A DNA stretch of 64,000 nt from Alphaproteobacteria bacterium (GCA_017938435.1 JAGBBO010000038.1:1-64000), one strand, 5' to 3'; shown: positions 22,649-33,547, counted from the stretch's first letter. Numbers and translations: made by a program. Notes: generated by a model from the sequence alone, not told the origin.

Positions 22649-23254
22649 CTACTTTATATCATCACGATTTGTGATAACTTTATCAATCAAGCCAAAGTTC
22701 AAAGCCTCCTCTGCACTCATAAAATTATCTCGTTCCACAGCTTTTTCCACTTCTTCGATAGGCCTATTACAATGTTCACTGTAAAGTTTATTCATACGCT
22801 TGCGAATATTCAAAATTTCCCTTGCATGAATTTCAATATCCGTAGCCTGCCCCTGAAATCCGCCAAGTGGTTGGTGAATCATAATCCTTGAGTTAGGAAG
22901 AGAAAATCTCTTACCCTTTGCTCCACCAGCAAGAAGGAATGATCCCATAGAACAAGCCTGCCCTATACAAAGTGTTGCAACATCCGGCTTGATATATTGC
23001 ATAGTATCATAAATCGCCATACCAGAAGTAATCACTCCACCAGGACTGTTTATATACATATAAATATCTTTATCCGGATTTTCAGATTCTAGAAATAAAA
23101 GTTCAGCCACAATCAAACTTGCCGATGCGTCATTAACTTCACCATTTAAAAATACAATTCTTTCTTTTAATAACCTAGAAAATATATCATAACTTCTTTC
23201 CCCACGACCAGTTTGTTCAACCACCATAGGAACCAAATCCATCTTTTCGTTCAT
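22649..23254 (-). CDS. clpP: ATP-dependent Clp protease proteolytic subunit
   Basis: The 201-residue ClpP has the full Ser-His-Asp triad in the expected spacing: Ser102 in [11 protein letters not shown], His127 in IMIHQPLGG and Asp176 in AVERDNFMS. The oxyanion loop SPGGVITSG is also present. It forms the double-heptamer chamber used with ClpX/ClpA for regulated protein turnover. clpX is not adjacent, unlike in many bacteria. TTACTCCTTTG on the plus strand corresponds to a CAAAGGAG ribosome site. Confidence 0.97.
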   Translation of the reverse strand: MNEKMDLVPMVVEQTGRGERSYDIFSRLLKERIVFLNGEVNDASASLIVAELLFLESENPDKDIYMYINSPGGVITSGMAIYDTMQYIKPDVATLCIGQACSMGSFLLAGGAKGKRFSLPNSRIMIHQPLGGFQGQATDIEIHAREILNIRKRMNKLYSEHCNRPIEEVEKAVERDNFMSAEEALNFGLIDKVITNRDDIK

Positions 23255-23286
23255 AATTTACTCCTTTGTTAATTTTTATATGTATT

Positions 23287-23314
23287 ATTATACATTTTTT
23301 TCTTGCAATTTCAA
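23287..23314 (-). promoter_or_regulatory. promoter of clpP
   Basis: Minus strand: TTGAAA (23314-23309), 16-nt spacer, TATAAT (23292-23287). Confidence 0.7.
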
Positions 23315-23357
23315 AGGAAAATATATAAAATGTAACTACATTCTTGAAATCAGAAAG

Positions 23358-23386
23358 AGTGGGAGCCCAAAAGCCCCGCTTTTTTT
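23358..23386 (+). promoter_or_regulatory. rimP leader hairpin with T run (attenuator-like)
   Basis: AGTGGG (23358-23363) pairs with CCCGCT (23375-23380), inner GC/GC pairs, followed by seven T residues and 19 nt before the rimP ATG. Rho-independent-like hairpins in rimP leaders are known in other bacteria and fit feedback control of the rimP-nusA-infB operon. Confidence 0.65.
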
Positions 23387-23404
23387 AATAAATAAAGGAA
23401 TAAA

Positions 23405-23929
23405 ATGTTAATAAACGAAAAAATTGAAAGTATTTTAACATCAACTGCAAATGAATATGGACTAAATATTGTCCAAGTTTCATATTTAAGACAGGTTTTA
23501 CAAATTTTGGTTGAAAAAAATGACCTTTCTCCTGTTGGTGTTGATGAAATTGAAAAAGTAAGCAAAGCATTTTCTGCAATCCTTGATGTAGAAGATTTAA
23601 TTAAGGATAAATATATGCTTGAGGTAAGTTCTGCTGGTATGGATCGTCCACTTGTAAAACTTAATGATTACAATCGTTTCTGTGGTCGTGATGTAAAACT
23701 TGAACTTAAAATGCCCCGAAATACTGAAGATAATAGAAAGCGTTTAAAGGGAAAAATTGCCAAAGTTGACGGTTCAAAAATATTTTTGGAAACAACTTTG
23801 GATGGTAAATTACAAACAGTTGATTTCGAGTTTGACAATGTTTTGAAATGCAAACTTTTAATCTCTGATGATTTTATTAAACAACTTTTAAAAGAAGATA
23901 AAAATGAAAGGAAAAATAAAAATGTATAA
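23405..23929 (+). CDS. rimP: ribosome maturation factor RimP
   Basis: The 174-residue protein has the N-terminal alpha/beta domain and the diagnostic YMLEVSSAGMDRPL, followed by an SH3-like C-terminal domain (about 95-150). RimP assists late 30S assembly. It is the first gene of a rimP-nusA-infB operon, in the conserved order. Its end overlaps the nusA start by 8 nt. Confidence 0.93.
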   Translation: MLINEKIESILTSTANEYGLNIVQVSYLRQVLQILVEKNDLSPVGVDEIEKVSKAFSAILDVEDLIKDKYMLEVSSAGMDRPLVKLNDYNRFCGRDVKLELKMPRNTEDNRKRLKGKIAKVDGSKIFLETTLDGKLQTVDFEFDNVLKCKLLISDDFIKQLLKEDKNERKNKNV

Positions 23930-25463
23930 ATCTTTATCTTTGCCAAGACCTGAACTTGTTGCTATTGCAAATAGTGTTAGTTTAGAAAAAAATATTGATA
24001 CAGAAATAGTTTTCAAAGCATTGGAAGCTGCTGTTGAAAAAGTTGCAAAAAATAAATATGGTTATGATTACAACATAATCGCAAACATTGATAGAAAAGA
24101 TGGAAAAATCACTATCATAAAAAGACTTACTGTTGTTGGTGATAAGATTACTGATGAAAATGGAGAAGAAATTCCATTCGATGCCAACACAATGATTTCT
24201 GTAAAAGATGCAAAGAAAAAAGATTCTAGTTTAGAAGAAGGTTCTTTCGTTGATGAAGAATTGCTTCCTGTTGATTTTGGTCGTTCAAATTTCCAAGCCG
24301 TTCGCCAAATTGTTCTTCAAAAAATAAAATCCGCAGAAAAAGAAAAAGAATTTGCTGAATTTTCTGATAAAGGTTTGACTATCATCAACGGTGTCGTAAA
24401 ACGTAATGAATACGGCGTTGTTTATGTTGATATCAATGGAAAAGCTGAAGGTATTATCAAAAGAAACGAAGGTATTCCTCGCGAAAATCTTCATGTCGGC
24501 GACAGAATTCGTGCTTTAATCCTTGAAGTAAGAAGGGATAACAACGGTCCACAAATTTTCTTAACAAGATCACATCCTATGTTCCTAGCTAAACTTTTCG
24601 AAGCTGAAATTCCAGAAGTTTACGAAGGTATTATCGAAGTAAAATCTGTTGCTCGCGATCCTGGTTCAAGGGCAAAAGTTTCAGTTATTGCAAAAGATGC
24701 TTCTCTTGATCCTGTTGGTGCATGCGTTGGTATGAAAGGAAGTCGTATCCAAAACATCGTAAATGAACTTGCCGGTGAAAAAATTGATGTTATTGAATGG
24801 ACTGATAATGTTGCAAACCTTGCTGTAGAAGCATTATCGCCTGCAAAAGTTGTAAAAGTTATTGTTGATGAAGAAGCAAAGAAAATTGATGCTGTTGTAG
24901 AAGATGATCAACTTTCACTTGCAATAGGTCGTCACGGTCAAAATGTTCGTTTGGCATCACAACTTCTTGGTTGGGGTATTGATGTTATGAGCGAAGATCA
25001 ATCTTCTGAAAAACGTCAAAAAGATGTAAAGGAAAGAACTGATAAATTCATAAATGCTCTTGATATTGATGATGTTATTGCACACCTTTTGGTTGTAGAA
25101 GGTTTCTCTGATGTCGAAGAAATTGCATTAGTTTCAATCGATGAACTAAAAGCAATCGAAGGATTCGATGAAGATTTAGCAAAAGAACTTCAATCTCGTG
25201 CAAAGGCATTTGTTGAAAAACAAAAGAAAGAATTCGAAACAGAATCAAAAAAGATTGGTATCGACAACACTCTTGCTTCATTTGATGGTTTAACACAAGA
25301 TATGATTTTAAAACTTGGTCAAAACGGTGTTAAAACACTTGATGATTTAGCAGACCTTGCATCTGATGAACTTGTTGAAATCTTAGGTAAAGATTCTATG
25401 AATGAAAAAGATGCTGAAAAAATTATTATGAAAGCAAGAGAACATTGGTTTGAAAACAAATAA
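23922..25463 (+). CDS. nusA: transcription termination/antitermination factor NusA
   Basis: From the ATG at 23922 the protein has 513 residues. It has the N-terminal RNA-polymerase-binding domain, an S1 domain (GLTIINGVVKRNEYGVVYVD), two KH domains (VGACVGMKGSRIQNI and LAIGRHGQNVRLASQLLGW) and helix-hairpin-helix C-terminal repeats (HLLVVEGFSDVEEIA; ILKLGQNGVKTLDDLA). The upstream in-frame ATG at 23904 is rejected because the AAAGGA site lies inside that extension. NusA modulates pausing, termination and rRNA antitermination. Confidence 0.95.
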   Translation: MYKSLSLPRPELVAIANSVSLEKNIDTEIVFKALEAAVEKVAKNKYGYDYNIIANIDRKDGKITIIKRLTVVGDKITDENGEEIPFDANTMISVKDAKKKDSSLEEGSFVDEELLPVDFGRSNFQAVRQIVLQKIKSAEKEKEFAEFSDKGLTIINGVVKRNEYGVVYVDINGKAEGIIKRNEGIPRENLHVGDRIRALILEVRRDNNGPQIFLTRSHPMFLAKLFEAEIPEVYEGIIEVKSVARDPGSRAKVSVIAKDASLDPVGACVGMKGSRIQNIVNELAGEKIDVIEWTDNVANLAVEALSPAKVVKVIVDEEAKKIDAVVEDDQLSLAIGRHGQNVRLASQLLGWGIDVMSEDQSSEKRQKDVKERTDKFINALDIDDVIAHLLVVEGFSDVEEIALVSIDELKAIEGFDEDLAKELQSRAKAFVEKQKKEFETESKKIGIDNTLASFDGLTQDMILKLGQNGVKTLDDLADLASDELVEILGKDSMNEKDAEKIIMKAREHWFENK

Positions 25464-25487
25464 AAATAAAAGTAAAAGAGGTATTTT

Positions 25488-27989
25488 ATGGCTGAAAAAT
25501 TAACATTAAAACTTGGAACGAAACTAAGTTCTTCCGCATCTCGTGGTGGTATCGAAGTTGAAGTTATTAAGAAAAGACGTGTATTTTCAAATGCTGGAAA
25601 TACCTCTGAAACTTCAACCGTTCAAACTGTTTCAAAACAAGAAAAGGAACAGGCTGATAAACTTAAATCTATCCTTGAAAATGCAAGAAAACTTGAGGAA
25701 CAATCAAAACTTGAAGCTGAAAAAGAAGCCGAAGTTGAACGCGAACGCCAAGCATTGATTGAAAAGGAAAGAAAAGAACAAGAAGAACTTCAAAAACAAG
25801 CTCAAGAAGTATTAGAAGAAACAAAAACCGAAGAAGTTGAAACTTCTACTTCTGTTGCCCCTACTTCTATAGAGGAAAAACAAGAACCTGTTGAAAAAGT
25901 TAAATATAAAAAGAACAAAGACGCATACGAAGATGATGACGATGACGCAGAAATGTCTTCCAATGGAAAGAAAAAATCTTCTGATAAAAATAAATCTTCG
26001 AAAAAATTCTCTGATAGAAAGATGAATTTTTCAAATGTTGTTGTTTCCAATAGTGATCTTGATTTTGATGACGATGATGAGCAAGAAGAACGCTCTGCAT
26101 CTTTGACATCCGCAATGGAATTTGTTGGAACACACCAACATCGCCGTTCATTTGCTTCCATAAAAAGACAAAAGGAAAAAAATTACCGTAAATTTATGGA
26201 ACATCAAGAACACCAGGAACCAAAGGAAATTCAAAAAACTTATCACGAAGTTATTCTTCCTGAAACAATTTCTGTTAAGGATTTAGCAATTCGTATGGCT
26301 GAAAAAAGCAGTGATGTTATCAAAACAATGATGAAACTTGGTATCATGGCAACAATCAACCAAGTTATTGATGCCGATACTGCAGAACTTATCGTTATGG
26401 AATTTGGTCACACTGTAAAACGTGTTTCTGATGCAGATACTGTAACATCAATTTTGAAAAATGATACCGAGGAGGCAGTATGGCAATCTCGCCCACCTGT
26501 TGTCACAGTAATGGGGCATGTTGACCACGGTAAAACATCACTCCTTGACGCATTCAGACAAACTGATGTCGTAAGTGGTGAAGCTGGTGGTATTACACAA
26601 CACATTGGTGCATACCAAATTACAAACAAAAATGGTAGAAAAATTACATTCATTGATACACCAGGACACGAGGCATTCTCTGCAATGCGTGCGCGTGGTG
26701 TGAATGTTACTGATATTGTTATTTTGGTTGTTGCAGCAAACGATGGAATTATGCCTCAAACTATCGAAGCTATTAACCATGCAAAGGCAGCAAAGGTTCC
26801 AATGATTGTTGCAATCAATAAAATCGATTTACCAGAAGCAAACCCTGAAAAAGTTCGTATGGATTTATTGCAACAAGGTTTAGTTGTTGAAAAACTTGGT
26901 GGTGATGTTTTGGATATTGAAATTTCTGCTAAAAAGAAACTTAACCTCGATAAACTCGAAGAACTTCTTCTTCTCCAGGCGGATGTTTTGGAATTAAAGG
27001 GAAATACTGCAGGTCATGCAACTGGTGCTGTTATCGAAGCAAAAATGGAACAAGGTCGTGGTTCAACCGCAACCGTTTTGGTTCAAAAAGGTATTCTTAA
27101 AAAAGGTGATATTTTCGTATCCGGTTCATCCGTTGGTCGTGTTCGTGAACTTCTTGATGAATTCGGAAGAAAAGTTCAAAAGGCCGAACCATCACAACCT
27201 GTTGTCGTTCTTGGATTCGAAGGAACACCTGTTGCAGGCGACGATTTCGTTGTTGTTGAATCTGATGCAAAGGCTCGTGAAGTTGCAGAATACAGAAAAC
27301 GCAAAGAAAAAGAACGCCAAATGGTTGCTAAAAAATCCAACTGGCAGGAACTTTTCCAAAATATTAAAGAAGGTAAAGCCGAAACTCTTCCTGTTATTAT
27401 TAAGGCAGATACCCAAGGTTCAGCCGAAGCTATTGCCGATTCGCTTTTGAAAATCAAATCTGAAAAGGTAAAGGTTCAGGTTATGCACTCTGGTGTTGGT
27501 GCGATAAATGAATCCGATATAACATTGGCAAAAACTACTGGTGCAGTTATTCTTGGTTTCAATGTTCGTGCAAATACTAATGCAAAGGATCAGGCAAAAC
27601 ATGATGATGTCGATATTCGCTATTACTCAGTCATTTATAATATGATTGATGATGTAAAAGTATTGATGTCTGGACTTCTTGCTCCTGTTATCAAAGAAAA
27701 CTTCATCGGATATGCTGATGTTCTTCAGGTTTTCAACGCTGGTAAAGCAAAGGCTGCCGGCTGTAAAGTCACCGAAGGTATTGTTAAGAAAGGTTGTGGC
27801 GTTCGTATGCTTCGTGATAATGTTGTTATTTTCGAAGGAAAACTTGCTCAACTAAAGCGTATGAAGGAAGATGTGAAAGAAGTTCGTTCCGGTATGGAAT
27901 GTGGTATTTCATTTGAAAACTTCAACGACATACTTCCTGGTGACAGGCTTGAATGTTTCGAAACCGAAGAAATCAAAGCAACCCTTTAA
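25488..27989 (+). CDS. infB: translation initiation factor IF-2
   Basis: The 833-residue protein has a long charged N-terminal region (Lys/Glu coiled segment, then an Asp-rich DDDDD patch) and the IF2 N2 region [16 protein letters not shown]. The GTPase domain has G1 GHVDHGKT (about 343-350), G3 DTPGHEAF and G4 NKID, followed by domains II-IV. It delivers fMet-tRNA to the 30S subunit. Only 24 nt separate it from nusA, and the small ylxR gene that often lies here is absent. The operon ends with a terminator, so rbfA, truB and rpsO are not downstream. Confidence 0.97.
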   Translation: MAEKLTLKLGTKLSSSASRGGIEVEVIKKRRVFSNAGNTSETSTVQTVSKQEKEQADKLKSILENARKLEEQSKLEAEKEAEVERERQALIEKERKEQEELQKQAQEVLEETKTEEVETSTSVAPTSIEEKQEPVEKVKYKKNKDAYEDDDDDAEMSSNGKKKSSDKNKSSKKFSDRKMNFSNVVVSNSDLDFDDDDEQEERSASLTSAMEFVGTHQHRRSFASIKRQKEKNYRKFMEHQEHQEPKEIQKTYHEVILPETISVKDLAIRMAEKSSDVIKTMMKLGIMATINQVIDADTAELIVMEFGHTVKRVSDADTVTSILKNDTEEAVWQSRPPVVTVMGHVDHGKTSLLDAFRQTDVVSGEAGGITQHIGAYQITNKNGRKITFIDTPGHEAFSAMRARGVNVTDIVILVVAANDGIMPQTIEAINHAKAAKVPMIVAINKIDLPEANPEKVRMDLLQQGLVVEKLGGDVLDIEISAKKKLNLDKLEELLLLQADVLELKGNTAGHATGAVIEAKMEQGRGSTATVLVQKGILKKGDIFVSGSSVGRVRELLDEFGRKVQKAEPSQPVVVLGFEGTPVAGDDFVVVESDAKAREVAEYRKRKEKERQMVAKKSNWQELFQNIKEGKAETLPVIIKADTQGSAEAIADSLLKIKSEKVKVQVMHSGVGAINESDITLAKTTGAVILGFNVRANTNAKDQAKHDDVDIRYYSVIYNMIDDVKVLMSGLLAPVIKENFIGYADVLQVFNAGKAKAAGCKVTEGIVKKGCGVRMLRDNVVIFEGKLAQLKRMKEDVKEVRSGMECGISFENFNDILPGDRLECFETEEIKATL

Positions 27990-27992
27990 AAA

Positions 27993-28018
27993 AAGCCTCC
28001 CATCTGGGAGGTTTTATT
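27993..28018. terminator. bidirectional terminator between infB and parE
   Basis: CCTCCC (27996-28001) pairs with GGGAGG (28006-28011) around ATCT, with A and T runs on the two sides. Confidence 0.8.
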
Positions 28019-28021
28019 TTA

Positions 28022-29992
28022 TTAAATATCCAAATCTTTGGTAAACTTTGCCCCTTCCTGAATAAATCGGAAACGATAGTCCGGATTTTTTCCCATAAGA
28101 TTCGCAACCAAGTTTTTCGTATTTTGCAAATCTTCCAATCCCTCTTCTGTCTTTGGTGGAATTTCGATTCGCAAAAGTTGTCTTGTTTTTGGATCCATAG
28201 TAGTTTCCTTCAACTGTGATGGCATCATTTCACCAAGACCTTTAAATCTATTTATTTCAACTTTCTTACCCTTAAAATGTTTTGCAATAATTTTATCTTT
28301 TTCCTCATCATCCATCGCATAGAACGAAGTCTTTCCATCCGTCACCTTAAAAAGCGGTGGAAGAGCAATATAAAGATGTCCGTTTTGAATCAAATCAGGC
28401 ATCTGTTCAAGGAAAAATGTCATAAGAAGCGACGCAATATGCGCACCATCAACATCGGCATCAGTCATAATAATAACCTTATCATAACGAAGTTTATCCT
28501 CATTATAATCACGACCAACACCACAACCAATCGCTTCTGTAATATCTTGGATTTCCTTATTGGCTTGAAGTTTTTCATTACTTGAACTTGCAACATTCAA
28601 AATCTTACCACGAAGTGGAAGAATTGCCTGAGTAAGTCTGTTTCTTGCCTGTTTAGCAGAACCACCCGCAGAATCTCCCTCAACAATAAACATCTCTGTA
28701 TCACTTCTATCCTTACTCGAACAATCAGCAAGTTTTCCAGGAAGACGAAGTTTTTTCGTAGGAGTTTTACGAAGTGTTTCCTTTAATTTTTTAAGTTTTA
28801 ATCTCGATTCGCTTTTTTCAACTATATAATCAAGCAAAAGATTCGCTTCCTTTGGATTTGATGTAAGGTAATAATCGAAATAATCCTTTACCGCATTATC
28901 AACCAATCTTGTTGCCTCAGCCGATGAAAACTTTTCCTTTGTCTGTCCCTGGAATTGTGGATTCTTAAAGAACAAAGATAAAATAACAACTGCATCATCA
29001 AAAACATCTTCGGTAATAACATTTGAAAACTTTTTATTTCCAACCATATCCGCAAAATTTTTAAGACTTCTAAGCACTGCTGACTTAAGACCAGATTCGT
29101 GTGTTCCCCCCTCTGGTGTTGGAATAGTATTACAGTAAGAATTGAAAAATCCGCCATCATTTCCTTCTTCATGAGGAGTATCAATCCACGACATCGCAAC
29201 TTCAACCTTTCCCATTTCGGATGCAAGATTCGATTCAGTATAGAAAATATTTGAAACAACCTGTGGCCTTGTTTTAATAGTTTCTGCTAAATAATCTTTA
29301 ATTCCGTTTGGAAAACAAAGCACAGTTTCAGCTGGAACATTACCATCCTGTGGAAGCAAAGATTCGTCACATTTCCAATTTATTTTCACACCTTTAAAAA
29401 GGAATGCCTTTGACCTTATCATTCTGTAAAGTCGCAAAGGTTTAAATATATTATTTTCCCCAAAAATTTCAGCATCAGGTTTAAATGTAATTTTTGTTCC
29501 TCTTGCCTTGGTTTTTCCAATAATTTCCAATTTTGTTTGAGGAATACCGCGTGAATATTTCTGTGAATAAATATTTCCATCACGAAAAACTTCTACATTC
29601 ATAAATTCAGAAAGTGCATTCACAACCGATGATCCCACACCATGAAGTCCACCTGATGTTTGATAAACTTTATTCGAAAACTTTCCACCACTATGAAGTG
29701 TAGTCAAAATAACTTCCAATGCAGATTTATCTGGATACTTTGGATGATTATCAACCGGAATACCACGACCATTATCTGTCACACAAATTGTATTATCAGG
29801 AAAAAGTTCCACCCAAATTTCATTTGCAAATCCAGCACCAACTTCATCCATAGAATTATCAACAATTTCCGACACCAAATGATGAAGTGCAGTTGCATCA
29901 ATTCCACCAATATACATACCAGGACGAAGCCTTACTGGTTCCAAACCTTCTAAAACTTGAATATCTTTTGCTGAATAAGAACTTTCTACCAT
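28022..29992 (-). CDS. parE: DNA topoisomerase IV subunit B
   Basis: The 656-residue protein has the GHKL ATPase domain (EIVDNSMDEVGAG, TDNGRGIPVD, GGLHGVGSSVVNAL), transducer domain and Toprim (MFIVEGDSAGGSAKQARNR, TDADVDGAHI). The C-terminus reads NRFKGLGEMMPSQLKETTM. The length and KLRLPGKLADC favour ParE over GyrB (about 800 residues). With ParC it decatenates replicated chromosomes. parC is not in the window. Confidence 0.92.
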   Translation of the reverse strand: MVESSYSAKDIQVLEGLEPVRLRPGMYIGGIDATALHHLVSEIVDNSMDEVGAGFANEIWVELFPDNTICVTDNGRGIPVDNHPKYPDKSALEVILTTLHSGGKFSNKVYQTSGGLHGVGSSVVNALSEFMNVEVFRDGNIYSQKYSRGIPQTKLEIIGKTKARGTKITFKPDAEIFGENNIFKPLRLYRMIRSKAFLFKGVKINWKCDESLLPQDGNVPAETVLCFPNGIKDYLAETIKTRPQVVSNIFYTESNLASEMGKVEVAMSWIDTPHEEGNDGGFFNSYCNTIPTPEGGTHESGLKSAVLRSLKNFADMVGNKKFSNVITEDVFDDAVVILSLFFKNPQFQGQTKEKFSSAEATRLVDNAVKDYFDYYLTSNPKEANLLLDYIVEKSESRLKLKKLKETLRKTPTKKLRLPGKLADCSSKDRSDTEMFIVEGDSAGGSAKQARNRLTQAILPLRGKILNVASSSNEKLQANKEIQDITEAIGCGVGRDYNEDKLRYDKVIIMTDADVDGAHIASLLMTFFLEQMPDLIQNGHLYIALPPLFKVTDGKTSFYAMDDEEKDKIIAKHFKGKKVEINRFKGLGEMMPSQLKETTMDPKTRQLLRIEIPPKTEEGLEDLQNTKNLVANLMGKNPDYRFRFIQEGAKFTKDLDI

Positions 29993-30018
29993 AATACTTT
30001 CCTCTTTAATTCTTTCAA

Positions 30019-30047
30019 ACTATACTTTTTTTATTTGCAAAAGGCAA
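30019..30047 (-). promoter_or_regulatory. promoter of parE
   Basis: Minus strand: TTGCCT (30047-30042), 17-nt spacer, TATAGT (30024-30019). It overlaps the divergent pgi promoter. Confidence 0.6.
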
Positions 30048-30063
30048 GTTTTTTTAATAAACT
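30035..30063 (+). promoter_or_regulatory. promoter of pgi-mutL
   Basis: TTGCAA (30035-30040), 17-nt spacer, TAAACT (30058-30063). Its -35 lies inside the parE promoter spacer. Confidence 0.55.
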
Positions 30064-30096
30064 TAAACCATAAGGAATAAACAAAAGGAGATAAAA

Positions 30097-31737
30097 GTGA
30101 ATTTCGAAGAAATCCAAAGTTATAATCAATTAAAAAAACATTCTATATTTCTAAGCGACACAACTATCTATGACTTATTTAAACAAGATAAAGACCGATT
30201 TTCAAAGTTTTCTCGATCATTTGGTAATATACTTTTTGACTTTTCCAAAAACTTAATAGATGAAAAAGCATTTGAATTTCTTATCAAAAGTGCAGAACAA
30301 TTAAATTTAAAAGAAAAAATCGAAGATATGTTCGATGGTGTAAAAATAAACTCTACCGAAAGACGCGCCGTTCTTCATACTGCACTTAGGACTCAAAAAC
30401 AAAGTATAAAAGTTGATGGCAAAAATATTATTGATGATATAAAAGCAACAAACAAGGCAATGTTCACATTTGCAGAAAATGTTCGAAATGGTGTTTTCAA
30501 GGGAATAAATGGAACACGAATTCTTGATGTCGTAAATATTGGTATTGGTGGTTCATACCTTGGTCCACTTATGGCTGTCGAAGCATTAAAACCATACAAA
30601 ACACCACTTATCAATTTTCACTTTGTTTCAAATGTTGATGGAACTGATATAAAAGAAACATTAAAAAAACTATCCCCTGAAACAACATTATTTATCGTTG
30701 CAAGTAAAACATTCACAACCGATGAAACTATGACTAATGCCCAAACTGCAAAAGATTGGATTGTAAAAACCTTGGGTGAAAAAGCTATTGGATATCACTT
30801 CTGTGCAGTAAGTTCCAATGTTGATTTAGCAGTTAAATTTGGTATTGAAAAAGAAAATATTTTTGGATTCGGTGATTATGTTGGTGGCCGTTATTCAATG
30901 TGGGGACCAATAGGACTTCCTTTACTAATTGCAATAGGTCGCGAAAAATTTATTGAATTTCTTGATGGTGCGAGAAAGGCTGATGAACATTTTTTAAACG
31001 CCCCATTTGAAAAAAATATTCCTGTTATTATGGCACTTGTTTCAATATGGAATGTCAACTTCCTTAATACAACAGCTCAGGCAATTCTTCCGTATGACAA
31101 CTATTTAAAATATGTTCCTCTTTACTTACAACAACTTGTTATGGAAAGTAATGGTAAATCGATTGATAGAAATGGACGACCTGTTTCATATAAAACTTGT
31201 CCTACTGTTTTTGGAGAAGTTGGCACCAACGGGCAACATTCCTTTTATCAACTTTTACACCAAGGAACCGAAAAGATTATGTGCGATTTCATACTTCCTG
31301 TAATTTCACATAACAAAACCGGTAGTCACCAAGAAAAACTTCTTGCAAACGGAATTGCTCAAACCGAAGCGTTGATGAAGGGTAAAACTCAAGACGAAGT
31401 CATATATGAATTAAAAGCTCAAAAATTACCAGATAATGAAATTGCAAAACTTTTACCATATAAAATCTTCACGGGAAATCGTCCGTCAAATACTTTTCTT
31501 ATAAAGGAAATTACTCCTGAAACACTTGGTATGTTGATTGCATTTTACGAACATAAAACATTTACCGAAGGTGTATTTTGGAACATAAATTCATTTGATC
31601 AATTCGGAGTCGAACTTGGTAAACAACTTGCAAAACGAATTCTAAAGGATTTACAAAATCCATCAATGGATTTATTGAATGAATACGATTCTTCTACTGC
31701 AAGTTTAATTGAAATAGTAAAGGATATAAGAAAATAA
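30097..31737 (+). CDS. pgi: glucose-6-phosphate isomerase
   Basis: The 546-residue enzyme has the phosphosugar-binding loop VNIGIGGSYLGPLMA, KTFTTDETMTNA, and the family signature EVGTNGQHSFYQLLHQG with the catalytic His nearby. It interconverts glucose 6-phosphate and fructose 6-phosphate, linking glycolysis and envelope-sugar synthesis. Translation starts at a GTG with AAAGGAG 7 nt upstream. mutL follows after a single base, an unusual pairing that implies co-transcription. Confidence 0.97.
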   Translation: MNFEEIQSYNQLKKHSIFLSDTTIYDLFKQDKDRFSKFSRSFGNILFDFSKNLIDEKAFEFLIKSAEQLNLKEKIEDMFDGVKINSTERRAVLHTALRTQKQSIKVDGKNIIDDIKATNKAMFTFAENVRNGVFKGINGTRILDVVNIGIGGSYLGPLMAVEALKPYKTPLINFHFVSNVDGTDIKETLKKLSPETTLFIVASKTFTTDETMTNAQTAKDWIVKTLGEKAIGYHFCAVSSNVDLAVKFGIEKENIFGFGDYVGGRYSMWGPIGLPLLIAIGREKFIEFLDGARKADEHFLNAPFEKNIPVIMALVSIWNVNFLNTTAQAILPYDNYLKYVPLYLQQLVMESNGKSIDRNGRPVSYKTCPTVFGEVGTNGQHSFYQLLHQGTEKIMCDFILPVISHNKTGSHQEKLLANGIAQTEALMKGKTQDEVIYELKAQKLPDNEIAKLLPYKIFTGNRPSNTFLIKEITPETLGMLIAFYEHKTFTEGVFWNINSFDQFGVELGKQLAKRILKDLQNPSMDLLNEYDSSTASLIEIVKDIRK

Positions 31738-31738
31738 A

Positions 31739-33511
31739 ATGAATATCAGAGTATTATCACAAAATTTAATTAACCAAATTGCTGCTGGTGAAGTAATTGA
31801 ACGCCCAGCCAGTGTTGTAAAGGAACTTATGGAAAATTCCATTGATGCTGGTGCAACAAAAATTGAAATCACAGTTCGTGATGCTGGAAAATCATATATT
31901 TGTGTTTGTGATAATGGTTCTGGTATGAATAAACAGGATTTACAAAATTGTATCCTTCGCCATGCAACATCAAAACTTCCAACTGATGATTTAATGAACA
32001 TAAATTATCTTGGTTTTCGTGGTGAAGCAATTCCATCCATCGCCTCTGTTTCAAAAATGAAAATTACAACAAATGATGGCAATGAATGTTGGTGTCTTGA
32101 AATAGAAAATGGCGATGTCAAAAATCTTGCTCCAGCTTCACATACAAAAGGAACAAAAATCGAAGTATCTGATTTATTTTACACTGTCCCAGCAAGACTT
32201 AATTTTTTAAAAACTGATCGTGGCGAAATGTCAACCATTATTGATACAGTCGAAAGAATTGCCCTTTGCCACCCTGATAAAACATTTATTTTAAATGATA
32301 CTTTGGTATTAAGGCCAACCGACAAACTTTCGCGTGTATGCTCTGTCCTTGGAAAAGATTTCAAACAAAATGCAATCGAGGTAAACGAAACCGCACACAA
32401 TTTAAAAATCGAAGGTTTTATTTGTCACCCAACTTATACAAAGGGCACATCTGCAAACCAATATCTTTATGTCAATGGTCGAAGTTTAAAAGATAAACTT
32501 TTGTTTGGTGCATTAAAAGCAGGATATATGGATACTATGGAAAAAGGTAAATACCCAAGTGTTTGTCTTTGGCTTACTATTCCTAACTCTGATATTGATG
32601 TAAATGTCCACCCACAAAAGGCAGAAATAAGATTTAAGGAACAAGGTTTAATTCGTGGCGTTTTAATAAATATAATAAGGAAATATGTTGCTACGGCTCC
32701 TGTAAATCCTAATGTAATAAATCTTAATCAAACAATCAGACCTCAACCTACTCAATTTAATTCTCAAAATATTTTGGATTTAAATACAAATATTCAAAAC
32801 AATAATTTTACAAATCCAAATAATAATCATAATTCTGTGTCTGAACATATCCAAACAGCATTTGATAATAAAATTTTACCACTAAGCATAAATAAGGAAA
32901 CAGTTGCAACTGAACTTCCTGCTGACTATATAACTTATCCACTTGGAACTGCACGCGGACAACTTCACAATACCTATATCATATCACAAACCACAGATGG
33001 AATTGTTATTGTTGATCAACATGCGTGCCACGAAAGATTGGTTTACGAAAAAATAAAACGACAACTTGCCGAAGGTGGCATCAAACGACAAATAATGCTT
33101 ATTCCAGAAGTAATAGAACTTGGTGAAAAAAAAGCAGGTGCTGTTCTTGATATTGCCGACGAACTTGAAAAATTTGGTTTGGTAATAGAAGCCTTTGGTA
33201 AGGGGGCAATAGTGATTCGCGAAATGCCATCCTTGCTTGGCGATGCCGATCTTCAAGGTTTAATGAAACAAATTGCCGAAGATATCGACGATTTAAACAA
33301 AGCACATATCCTTGAAAATAAAATTGCAATGATGGCAAAAACCTATGCCTGTCATACATCTATTCGTGCCGGTAAAACTTTAACCATAGACGAGATGAAC
33401 GAACTTCTTCGTCAAGTCGAAGCCTCTGAAAATGCTGGTGAATGTAATCACGGCCGTCGTGCATACATAAAAATGAATCTTTATGATTTAGGAAAACTTT
33501 TCGATAGATAA
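31739..33511 (+). CDS. mutL: DNA mismatch repair protein MutL
   Basis: The 590-residue protein has the GHKL ATPase motifs (GEVIERPASVVKELMENS with the catalytic Glu, DNGSGM, NYLGFRGEA), a variable Asn/Gln-rich linker (about 330-375) and the C-terminal dimer domain. The latter contains DQHACHERLVYE, the DQHAx2Ex4E metal-binding motif of the endonuclease-type MutL found in bacteria without MutH. So this organism likely uses nicking MutL. It is coupled to pgi (1-nt gap). Confidence 0.95.
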   Translation: MNIRVLSQNLINQIAAGEVIERPASVVKELMENSIDAGATKIEITVRDAGKSYICVCDNGSGMNKQDLQNCILRHATSKLPTDDLMNINYLGFRGEAIPSIASVSKMKITTNDGNECWCLEIENGDVKNLAPASHTKGTKIEVSDLFYTVPARLNFLKTDRGEMSTIIDTVERIALCHPDKTFILNDTLVLRPTDKLSRVCSVLGKDFKQNAIEVNETAHNLKIEGFICHPTYTKGTSANQYLYVNGRSLKDKLLFGALKAGYMDTMEKGKYPSVCLWLTIPNSDIDVNVHPQKAEIRFKEQGLIRGVLINIIRKYVATAPVNPNVINLNQTIRPQPTQFNSQNILDLNTNIQNNNFTNPNNNHNSVSEHIQTAFDNKILPLSINKETVATELPADYITYPLGTARGQLHNTYIISQTTDGIVIVDQHACHERLVYEKIKRQLAEGGIKRQIMLIPEVIELGEKKAGAVLDIADELEKFGLVIEAFGKGAIVIREMPSLLGDADLQGLMKQIAEDIDDLNKAHILENKIAMMAKTYACHTSIRAGKTLTIDEMNELLRQVEASENAGECNHGRRAYIKMNLYDLGKLFDR

Positions 33512-33518
33512 AAACACC

Positions 33519-33547
33519 TTGCTTTTATCCTCAAATTTGAGTATTAT
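33519..33547 (+). promoter_or_regulatory. promoter of the small lipoprotein gene
   Basis: TTGCTT (33519-33524), 17-nt spacer, TATTAT (33542-33547). Confidence 0.6.
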
